A stretch of 5,669 nucleotides of DNA, taken from positions 1-5,669 of the forward strand of contig CAMLOZ010000270.1 of assembly GCA_946481625.1 (NCBI GenBank), written 5' to 3'. The translations under genes and the position numbers were made by a program. The notes under the pieces are model-generated. The model was given only the letters and a program-made list of their open reading frames with translations, ran no database searches and was not told the DNA's origin. This DNA comes from an uncultured Haloferula sp. (GTDB taxonomy: Bacteria; Verrucomicrobiota; Verrucomicrobiae; Verrucomicrobiales; Akkermansiaceae). Shown here piece by piece: positions 1-5,579 of this stretch. How positions within the stretch are numbered: position 1 is the stretch's first letter; every line of letters starts with the position of its first letter.

Positions 1-1028
1 GGCGGGAGCAGGGACCCGTCCCCGATCTTGTCGAGATTGGAGATTCCATCGGTCCCTACTTCCGTGCCTGTGTCCAACCCGGCTCCGGCAACGTTGATGT
101 CCTTCAATGCCTCCGCGACCGTGGGTGTTCCCAGGGTGGTTGGAACTTTCATCTCTTCGCCGAGTGCTTTCGTGCGAGCCGCTTCCGCTGCCTCCAAATC
201 CTTGGTGGCTGTCGCGAGTTTTTCGTCGGCATCCTTTTTGTTGGCGTCGGCTTTCCTCTGCTCTTCCTGTGCGATTTTCAGTTCGCTCTTGGCGTCGATG
301 AGCTCGAGTTCCGCCGCCGCCAAGGTCCTGGCGCGTTGCCGGGCTGCTGCGTCGGCTTCACCTTCCACCGGCTTCGCGGTCTCGATCTTCTTTTCGAGCG
401 TGGCCACCCGTTCCATCGCCACGAGTACCGCTTGGTCCGCGTCCGCCTTGGCTTCCGCCGCCTCGGCCGCGGCGGTCACCGCTTCCTGCTGGCGGGTTGC
501 AGCCTGGTCCCGCTGTTTTCCGGTGATCAGCAGGTTCTCCTCGTGAGCCGTTTGCTGGCGGCTCAGGTTTTCGCGGAACGCCCTCACCTTGGCCGTGTCC
601 TGGATGGCGGCCAACTGGTTGGAATTCGTTTCCGCGGCAATCTGGGTGTCGGTCTTCGTCCGTTGGGCGAACTGGCTCGTGCCATTGGAGATGTTGTATT
701 CCTTGAAGAGACCGTTCAGCGTGAACTTGGTCGTTTTATCGGTGGCGTTGGGGTCGGTTTCCAATAACTGGAAGGGCTTCAGATCCGAGAGGTCGGCAGG
801 CGCGAAGACCACCGGCGAAAACGACATCGTTCCCCACTCGTCCACCTTCTTCTTCAAGACGTCGATCTCCTTGCCCAGGTTCACGATCACCTCGCCCTGC
901 GTTCTCGGGGTTCGTTCTCCCGATTCACTCGTCGTGGTGCGCCGGTTGATGTAACCCCGCGGCTCCCCGCTTGCGCTTTCCGCCGTGAGAAAAACCAACC
1001 CGATCAACAGGCCATTCTTACCTTTCAT
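1..1028 (-). CDS. Secreted Ala/Glu/Lys-rich coiled-coil protein, N-terminal 342 codons (partial)
   Basis: An uninterrupted frame runs from the ATG at 1028 off the left edge; the C-terminus is missing. I do not recognise the family. Residues 1-20 look like a signal peptide: Lys2/Lys4, the hydrophobic run 'GLLIGLVFLTA', then 'ESASG' before a polar region, so periplasmic, outer-membrane or extracellular location is inferred. A short amphipathic helix with heptad-like spacing lies at about 45-65 ('NLGKEIDVLKKKVDEW'). Residues 66-120 are mixed and probably globular. From about 130 to 293 the protein is almost proline-free and rich in Ala, Glu, Lys, Gln and Asp, typical of a long coiled coil; a Pro at 220 ('AKPVEGE') may mark a hinge between two helices. 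After 294 the sequence becomes Gly/Thr/Pro-rich. No Shine-Dalgarno is seen in the 20 bases before the ATG. The gene lies 262 bases after paralogue C and its third codon positions look somewhat less GC-biased, so I treat it as a separate unit. Stalk, tether or surface filament subunit are possible roles, none proven. Confidence 0.85.
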   Translation of the reverse strand, partial: MKGKNGLLIGLVFLTAESASGEPRGYINRRTTTSESGERTPRTQGEVIVNLGKEIDVLKKKVDEWGTMSFSPVVFAPADLSDLKPFQLLETDPNATDKTTKFTLNGLFKEYNISNGTSQFAQRTKTDTQIAAETNSNQLAAIQDTAKVRAFRENLSRQQTAHEENLLITGKQRDQAATRQQEAVTAAAEAAEAKADADQAVLVAMERVATLEKKIETAKPVEGEADAAARQRARTLAAAELELIDAKSELKIAQEEQRKADANKKDADEKLATATKDLEAAEAARTKALGEEMKVPTTLGTPTVAEALKDINVAGAGLDTGTEVGTDGISNLDKIGDGSLLP

Positions 1029-1055
1029 CTGTATGTAGTGTCGACATGGATTGAG

Positions 1056-1069
1056 TGATATCCATATCA
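1056..1069. promoter_or_regulatory. Palindrome TGATAT-CC-ATATCA, possible operator
   Basis: Two perfect 6-base arms are separated by CC. It sits between the possible -10 at 1083-1078 and the ATG at 1028, where a repressor or dimeric regulator could bind. An overlapping, weaker inverted repeat, ATGGAT (1046-1051) and ATCCAT (1060-1065), offers an alternative RNA hairpin in the leader. Regulator unknown. Confidence 0.3.
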
Positions 1070-1077
1070 GGGGAGAG

Positions 1078-1083
1078 ATTTTA
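1078..1083 (-). promoter_or_regulatory. Possible -10 element (TAAAAT) for the coiled-coil gene
   Basis: TAAAAT matches five of six bases of the sigma-70 -10 consensus, about 50 bases before the ATG at 1028. The hexamer 17 bases upstream (CTAACC) fits the -35 consensus poorly, three of six. The location is right for a promoter of a separate unit, but the match is weak. Confidence 0.25.
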
Positions 1084-1181
1084 GACGGATGATGGGCTTT
1101 GGTTAGAGAAGGCGTAGGGAGGTGAAAAGGAGAAAGTGAGATAACTTTTCTTGATTCAGGCGCTTTGCTCGGATGGACAAG

Positions 1182-1224
1182 GGGAGAGGGCATCCCATGC
1201 ATCTCTCGGGAGAGCCCCTCCTCC
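1182..1224 (-). terminator. GC-rich inverted-repeat cluster downstream of paralogue C, terminator-like
   Basis: In the minus-strand transcript, GGAGGAGGGGC (1224-1214) can pair with GCCCTCTCCC (1191-1182) with one bulge, one G-U pair and one mismatch. Nested or alternative hairpins are CTCTC-CC-GAGAG (1214-1203) and GCAT-GGG-ATGC (1200-1190). It begins about 67 bases after the stop of C. No run of Ts follows (TTGTCC), so it is not a canonical intrinsic terminator; it could be an mRNA 3' end stabiliser, a Rho-associated structure or chance in GC-rich DNA. Confidence 0.3.
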
Positions 1225-1290
1225 GACACGCAGGATATCCACATTCCCCCCTCACAGGAGCCGGCAAGCTGGTACCCTTTGTCTTCCTGC

Positions 1291-2694
1291 TCACCACCGC
1301 GAATCCGCAGCGCGCAGTTCGTCCAACTCCGGATCGTAGAGATTGAACTCGATCCGGCTGAACGCCTTGGCATCGAAGTCCACCTGCCCGAAGGCCTGCG
1401 CGTAGCCCTTCAGGCGACCCTCCCCGGCACTCTCCAGTTGGAAGGTCACCCGCGTCCCGTCGGCGAACCACGCCCGCACGTCGCCGTTGTAGCGTTTCGG
1501 CTTTTCGTAGAGGCCGAGCGTGTAGTCCTCCTTCTCCTTCTTCCCCCGCAGCGGGAGGGAACGCAGCCGCGAGACCGGCAGTTCCATGTCGCCGAACTTC
1601 GTCTTCAGCTTCACCTTGCCACCCTCGATGCCCAGCATCTCGCCTTCGATGTGATCGTTGTTGCGCAGGCGGATCCGCGTCGGGTCCGGCTCGGGTTCGA
1701 CGGGCTGCGTCGCGTCCTCGTCCAGTTCATCGAGGAAGGCGTCCTCCTGTTCGTCCGCCTTGCCTTCCACGGTGCCGTCCCAGGAGGTCACCTCGATCCG
1801 CGAGAATCGCAGCGAGGTATCCGCCGCCTCGAAGTGCATTCCGCCGCCCATCGCTCCCACCTGTGGCTCGGGGTCGATCCAGTCCGCCGCGATGCGGCCG
1901 TTCACGATCAGCCGGATCAGTCCGGACTTGCGGTCCACCAGCAACTCCACGCGGACCTTCTCGCGGCTGCGGAATTCCGGGACTTGGATCGAGCTGCCGA
2001 TCGACGTCGCGCTGTTGCGCGGTGTCCGCTTCCGCAGCTCCACGTAGTGCCCGCTCGGGTTGGTCAGGAAGTAGCAGTTGTCGGGATCGGTCGAGAGGAA
2101 GTCGTCGCTGCAGAAGATGAAGCGGAAACGCGGGACCGAGCGCCACGCCATGTCGAAGGAGAAGTGGATCTTCGGCGGCAGTTCCAGATCGCGCGCGATC
2201 ATCGTCTGAGGCCGTTGCGGGACCAGCACGCCGTCCTCGCAGAGCCACGAGTCGTTCTTCGATTGGGTCCAGCCCTCCAGCCCGGTCGGACCCGCGTAGA
2301 TCAGTTCGGGACGATTCTGGATATCCAGCGTGTCCACCATGCTGCGGCGCAGCTTCATCTCGCCGCCATACCAAGTGCGCAGCGAGATCTCCTTGTCGGT
2401 CACGCCTGTCAGCTCGCCGCGCAGCGTGTCGCCGTTGCTCAGCACGGCACTGGCGATGTGGTCGCCGGTAAAATCCCCGCGGTGCGGCGGCAGCCCGATC
2501 TCGAGGATCTGGTCGAGTTTCAGCGGCACCGGCTTGGCCAGGAAGTCCGCATCGAAGCTGGCCCGGTCCGGTCCGATCTGCAGCAGCGTGCCCTTGAACT
2601 GGCTGCCGTCCGTGCAGCGCACTTCCGCCGGAGGAGCCGCCGGCGACACCGCCGTCAGGCCCAGGCAAACGAGAAGCAGGGAACGCGTTTTCAT
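1291..2694 (-). CDS. Secreted ConA/LamG-like domain protein with flanking beta-repeats, paralogue C (467 aa)
   Basis: Third and last paralogue, function unknown. The signal peptide (1-20, MKTR n-region, hydrophobic core, 'SPAA' end) is standard. There is a Cys at residue 10, but its context 'LLVC' does not fit a lipobox, so a lipoprotein is unlikely. Beta repeats lie at about 22-70 ('CTDGSQFKG') and 80-127 ('LSNGDTLRG'). The ConA-like domain spans about 129-307, with 'YAGPTGLEGW' (133-142), 'WRSVP' (184-188), 'VDRKSGLIRLIVNG' (253-266), 'GGGMHF' (283-288) and 'FSRIEVTSWDG' (297-307). An acidic, proline-containing linker (about 308-337, 'PVEPEPDP') leads to repeats 3 (338-384, 'LRNNDHIEG') and 4 (404-452, 'FADGTRVTF'). 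The ATG overlaps B's stop and is preceded by a perfect AGGAGG, the best ribosome binding site in the window. C is probably the last gene of the operon, since a 262-base gap follows its TGA. Repeat 2 and the central domain align better to B than to A by eye. Confidence 0.91.
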   Translation of the reverse strand: MKTRSLLLVCLGLTAVSPAAPPAEVRCTDGSQFKGTLLQIGPDRASFDADFLAKPVPLKLDQILEIGLPPHRGDFTGDHIASAVLSNGDTLRGELTGVTDKEISLRTWYGGEMKLRRSMVDTLDIQNRPELIYAGPTGLEGWTQSKNDSWLCEDGVLVPQRPQTMIARDLELPPKIHFSFDMAWRSVPRFRFIFCSDDFLSTDPDNCYFLTNPSGHYVELRKRTPRNSATSIGSSIQVPEFRSREKVRVELLVDRKSGLIRLIVNGRIAADWIDPEPQVGAMGGGMHFEAADTSLRFSRIEVTSWDGTVEGKADEQEDAFLDELDEDATQPVEPEPDPTRIRLRNNDHIEGEMLGIEGGKVKLKTKFGDMELPVSRLRSLPLRGKKEKEDYTLGLYEKPKRYNGDVRAWFADGTRVTFQLESAGEGRLKGYAQAFGQVDFDAKAFSRIEFNLYDPELDELRAADSRW

Positions 2695-4040
2695 TCTTCC
2701 TCCTCTTCCTCCGGTTCGGGTTCCTCTTGCGGCTCCTGCGGCGGCTTGCGCTCCAGCTTGTCAACCGCCTCCCGCCGCACCTCCAGCGGACCCAGCAGCG
2801 GGTGCACCACCTTGAAATGATCGTCGGCGAAGGCGCAGGTCGATACCGAGAGCGAGGCGCGCCCCCGCAGGTCGAGCTTCAGCGGCGTCGCGGCCTTCGG
2901 AGCGGGGTCCGCCGCACGGGCGAAGAACAGCGTCGAGATATCGGAGGTCGCTAGCTCCACCGGGTCCGGATAGTGAGGGCTCTTGTAGAGCACCACCGGA
3001 CCGTCCGTGCCCGGCTTGAGCCCCAGGATCTGACCCGTGCTGCGGTCGGAACTCCGCGTGATCACCACGTCCTTCGTCTCGTCCCCGCGCGTCTCGGTGC
3101 GGTGGCGGTCGGAGGAGGCATCCCACTCGCGGATCTCGATGTTCTCGATCGTCATCAGTTCGTCCCCGGCGATCTTGCTCAGGAACATGACGCCCTGACC
3201 GCCCGGCGTCTGCTTTAGCGGGTCGGCATATTTGCCCTCGAATTCGTCATTGAGATAGAGATGGACCTGCTTGAGCTGGCGGTCCACGCGAAGCTCGACT
3301 TCCACCCGCGAGTCCGGGAAATCCGCCGGATCGCGCCGCATCGCGTGCATGTCCTTGTTCGGATAGCTGTCGCCGCTGATCTGGCGCTTGAGCTGGAAGC
3401 CGGACCCGTCGAAGGACAGATGATACCGGTCCGCTCGCCCCGTCGTCTCCATCAGATCGTCGGCGAAGAAAATCTGGATGTTCGGAGTGTTGCGCCAGGT
3501 GAGGCGGAATTTCAGCGAGAAGGATCCGGGGACATCGAAGCGCCGCGCCACCGTGCCGTTGCCGTCCGTGATGAAGCGCCGGCCCTCGAAGCGCCAGCCG
3601 TTGCGGACCGTCCAGCCGCTCTCGCTCTCCGGCCCGCGATAGATCGTCCTCCGCGGCCTCATGCCGAGCTGCACCGTGCCGACCATCGGGCGCGGGATAT
3701 CCAGATCCCCGGCGAAGCCCGTGCGAACCTGCACCGAGTCCTCGTCCACGCCGGTCAGGTCGCAGGCGAACCGGTCGCCGTTCGAGAGCGTGAGCATCGC
3801 GTCGTGCTCGTCCGCCAGGGTCGCCTTCGGAGCCGAGAACTGCACCCGCCTGATCCGGTCCGCCCGCAGTTGGAAGGGCTCGAAAGCGAGGCCGCTCTCC
3901 AGCGACACCTCGCCCTCCGCGCTCATCCCCGTGACCGTCCCGGAAAGCCGCGAGCCCTCGGTCAGGATCACCTCGTCCGCGAGCGCGGTGGCCGTCGCGG
4001 CGGACAAACAGGCGAGGATGGTGATGGTGGTAACTTGCAC
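2691..4040 (-). CDS. Secreted ConA/LamG-like domain protein with flanking beta-repeats and acidic tail, paralogue B (449 aa)
   Basis: Second paralogue of the cluster, function unknown. The start is a GTG, 12 bases after the stop of paralogue A and in the same frame as A. It is chosen because no ATG or better start lies between A's stop and the signal peptide. The peptide (1-21, ending 'ATALA' before 'DEV') is hydrophobic but has no Lys/Arg in its n-region, which is unusual. Beta repeats lie at about 23-70 ('LTEGSRLSG') and 80-127 ('LSNGDRFAC'). The ConA-like domain covers about 131-308, with 'YRGPESESGW' (134-143), 'WRNTP' (182-186), 'YHLSFDGSGFQLKR' (206-219), 'VDRQLKQVHLYLNDEF' (252-267) and 'IENIEIREWD' (298-307). 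More degenerate repeats follow at about 323-375 and 386-431. The C-terminus is a Pro/Gln/Glu stretch ending in six glutamates (432-449). The stop overlaps the next ATG (ATGA). It lacks the low-complexity insertions of A, so it may be closer to the minimal family form. Export and a binding or scaffold role are inferred. Confidence 0.9.
   Translation of the reverse strand: MQVTTITILACLSAATATALADEVILTEGSRLSGTVTGMSAEGEVSLESGLAFEPFQLRADRIRRVQFSAPKATLADEHDAMLTLSNGDRFACDLTGVDEDSVQVRTGFAGDLDIPRPMVGTVQLGMRPRRTIYRGPESESGWTVRNGWRFEGRRFITDGNGTVARRFDVPGSFSLKFRLTWRNTPNIQIFFADDLMETTGRADRYHLSFDGSGFQLKRQISGDSYPNKDMHAMRRDPADFPDSRVEVELRVDRQLKQVHLYLNDEFEGKYADPLKQTPGGQGVMFLSKIAGDELMTIENIEIREWDASSDRHRTETRGDETKDVVITRSSDRSTGQILGLKPGTDGPVVLYKSPHYPDPVELATSDISTLFFARAADPAPKAATPLKLDLRGRASLSVSTCAFADDHFKVVHPLLGPLEVRREAVDKLERKPPQEPQEEPEPEEEEEE
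2699..2704 (-). promoter_or_regulatory. Shine-Dalgarno AGGAGG for paralogue C, inside B's glutamate tail
   Basis: A perfect AGGAGG lies 4 bases before the ATG at 2694. A second GGAGG lies at 2712-2708. Both are made by the GAG/GAA codons of the six-glutamate C-terminus of paralogue B. It fixes the start of C and suggests C can be initiated on its own as well as by ATGA coupling. Confidence 0.7.
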
Positions 4041-4052
4041 GGGGAGGGGGGC

Positions 4053-5579
4053 TCAGAGGTCGTCTTCCCATTCATCCAGGAAGCCGCCGGCGGACTGGAA
4101 CTCCAGCACCACCGCGGGCGCGAGATCGAGATCGATCTTCCCGGCCAGTTGCGATTCGATCTGCATGCGGCCTTCCGCCGCGGACAGCGGCACCCCGCTG
4201 ATGCGGCCCACCGGCTGCAGGTGCACGGTGATCGCGGATTCCCGCGTCTCTTCCACCTTGCGGCGGCCTTCGCGCGCGAAATGGATCTCCGCCACATCCT
4301 GCATCGGGATCTTCAACGAGGCATACTTCGCCTCGATCTCCACCTGGTTCTCGTGGATCGAGCGGATGCGCCCGGAGAAGCGGTCGGTGCCGTTGTTCAG
4401 CAGCACGATGTCCTGCTGGTCGCTCTCCATGCTGCGCGCCGAGTCGGTCATGCCGTTCCACTCCGCCACCACGATGTCGGAGATGCGGATCTGCGTCGCG
4501 CCGCCCTGCACGTGGAAGCCGAAACCGCCGCCCGGGGCCTTGTAGGAACTGCCGCCGATCTCCGGGGCCTCGCCTTCCTCCGCGGTATACCACTGCACCG
4601 CGAACTCGCCGTTGATGTAAACCGAGATGCTGCCCTCCTTGCGGTCGCAGCGGATCTCGAACAGCGCGTCGCCCGTGTCCGGCAGGCGCACCGTCGTCGC
4701 TCCCACCCGCACCCGCTCGACCTCCGGATTGCCGTCCTCGTCGAAGCCGGTCCGCTGCAGGTGCACGTAGCCCGAGTTGAAGTTGAGCACGTAGGCGGTG
4801 CCGAAGAGCTTGGCGAAGTTCGGCATCACGCCCATCGGCGGCCGGTCTTCTTCCTCCGCGCCCGCGCCCTTCTTCTTCGGTGCCGGTTGGGTGAAGTCCG
4901 CATGGAAAGCCACCGCCACCGTCGGGCGCGAGCGCCAGCCGAGCTTGAAGCGCAGCAGCGAGCGGTCCGGCATCGCGGCATCGTAGGTCAGCGCGTCGGT
5001 GCCTCCGCGCGAATACCACGCCGCCCCGGCATGCGACCACGCCGGCTTCTCGCCGCCGTCCTTCTTGTTCTTCTTGTCGCCACCGCGCGGTCCGGGGCCG
5101 TCGCCGCCCAAGGCATCGCCGTCCTGCTTGTCCACCGGCACGATGCGCCAGCCCTTGTCATCGAAGGGGCCGGCATAGAGAAGCCGTCCGCCGAAGGGAT
5201 TCGGCGCGACCGCCGCGATCGAGTCGCGCGACAGCGTGATCGTCCCCGCCGCCGTCGATTCCAGCGTCATCTCGTGCTCGTCCGCCGCGGCCACCTTGCC
5301 GGGAATGCGGTCGCCGTTCACCAGCGTCACATGGCAGGGGTCGGTCAGCGGCGAGACCGGGCGCGCGTCGCGCAGCACGATCTGCCGCACCTTGTCGCGC
5401 TGCAGTTCGATCGGCGCGGCGATGTCCGGACGCTCCCAGAAGATCTTTCCGCTCGGATTGATCCCGCCGAAGCGGCCTTCGAGCTGGTCCCCGTTGGTGA
5501 AGCGCAGGTGGTCCTGCGTCTTCTCCTGCGCGAGGAGAGGCGTGGCGAACAGGGTGGCAATGACCAGACGGCGGATCAT
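4053..5579 (-). CDS. Secreted ConA/LamG-like domain protein with flanking beta-repeats, paralogue A (508 aa)
   Basis: A predicted exported protein of unknown function. Residues 1-17 form a short signal peptide (MIRR n-region, hydrophobic core, cleavage likely after 'PLLA'). Two beta-rich repeats follow at about 24-72 ('FTNGDQLEG') and 82-126 ('LVNGDRIPG'). A central jelly-roll ConA/LamG-like domain spans about 131-376, with 'YAGPFDDKGW' (135-144), 'WRSRP' (215-219), 'YVLNFNSGYVHLQR' (263-276), 'DRKEGSISVYINGEF' (312-326), 'GGGFGF' (350-355) and 'ISDIVVAEWNG' (366-376). Two more beta repeats lie at about 389-435 and 448-495. It is the longest of the three paralogues because two charged low-complexity loops are inserted in the central domain, at about 149-178 (Gly/Asp/Lys-rich) and 231-248 (Lys then Glu/Asp). 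The ATG overlaps the upstream stop; only a weak GAG lies before it, so coupled translation is likely. The ConA-like call comes from motif spacing and resemblance to LamG/3-keto-disaccharide-hydrolase-like folds. No catalytic residues were recognised; ligand binding or a structural role is inferred. Confidence 0.9.
   Translation of the reverse strand: MIRRLVIATLFATPLLAQEKTQDHLRFTNGDQLEGRFGGINPSGKIFWERPDIAAPIELQRDKVRQIVLRDARPVSPLTDPCHVTLVNGDRIPGKVAAADEHEMTLESTAAGTITLSRDSIAAVAPNPFGGRLLYAGPFDDKGWRIVPVDKQDGDALGGDGPGPRGGDKKNKKDGGEKPAWSHAGAAWYSRGGTDALTYDAAMPDRSLLRFKLGWRSRPTVAVAFHADFTQPAPKKKGAGAEEEDRPPMGVMPNFAKLFGTAYVLNFNSGYVHLQRTGFDEDGNPEVERVRVGATTVRLPDTGDALFEIRCDRKEGSISVYINGEFAVQWYTAEEGEAPEIGGSSYKAPGGGFGFHVQGGATQIRISDIVVAEWNGMTDSARSMESDQQDIVLLNNGTDRFSGRIRSIHENQVEIEAKYASLKIPMQDVAEIHFAREGRRKVEETRESAITVHLQPVGRISGVPLSAAEGRMQIESQLAGKIDLDLAPAVVLEFQSAGGFLDEWEDDL

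Larger units (their letters stand above)
1029..1290. other. Intergenic region between the operon end and the coiled-coil gene
   Basis: This 262-base gap holds no credible gene. Its GC content is lower than the operon's (about 48% over 1081-1140 by count). It contains a GC-rich inverted-repeat cluster at 1182-1224 near the operon end, a purine-rich plus-strand stretch near 1105-1140 (pyrimidine-rich in the minus-strand transcript), and a possible promoter and palindrome at 1056-1083 before the coiled-coil gene. I found no tRNA or known riboswitch fold. Confidence 0.7.
1291..5579 (-). repeat. Three-gene tandem paralogue array with twelve degenerate protein-level beta repeats
   Basis: The three genes share one order of parts: signal peptide, repeat 1, repeat 2, ConA-like domain, repeat 3, repeat 4. 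Each repeat is about 45 residues, with an opening strand, a turn such as 'NGD' or 'NND', a hydrophobic-x-Gly step, a central polar turn, and a closing strand near 'V-x2-I-x-[FL]'. Copy 2 is best conserved ('LVNGDRIPG', 'LSNGDRFAC', 'LSNGDTLRG'), copy 4 least. Divergence is large and no long stretches of identical DNA are apparent, so the duplications are old and DNA-level recombination between copies is not evident. The alignment was made by eye. Confidence 0.75.

Noticed and set aside
28..954. Plus-strand open frames of 121 to 172 codons opposite the coiled-coil gene
   Set aside because: Ser/Ala-rich or Arg-rich products are the mirror of the Ala/Glu/Lys coiled coil; the minus-strand frame is continuous for 342 codons with a signal peptide.
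1057..1241. The 8-mer GATATCCA occurring twice in the intergenic region (1057-1064 and 1234-1241)
   Set aside because: Two copies of an 8-mer in a 262-base stretch are not far from chance, the flanks differ, and similar GATATCCA strings also occur inside coding regions (for example near 2319 and 3697).
1103..1471. A 122-codon minus-strand frame running through the end of paralogue C into the intergenic region
   Set aside because: Its first two thirds lie out of frame inside C, and the remainder has no coding character or conserved motif; the frame is open by chance.
2663..2694. Possible lipoprotein signal in paralogue C (Cys10) and in B (Cys11)
   Set aside because: Neither Cys is preceded by a consensus lipobox ('LLVC' and 'ILAC'), both are very close to the N-terminus, and each peptide has a better signal-peptidase-I site about ten residues later.
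1165..2820. A 551-codon open frame on the plus strand antisense to paralogue C
   Set aside because: Same compositional shadow; it starts in the intergenic region with no ribosome binding site and encodes no recognisable motif, ending in a Ser-rich antisense of the Glu tail.
3247..4071. A 274-codon minus-strand frame starting at 4071 with a His run near its start
   Set aside because: It overlaps paralogue B in another frame, is Arg/Gly/Pro-rich, and lacks the motifs conserved among the paralogues.
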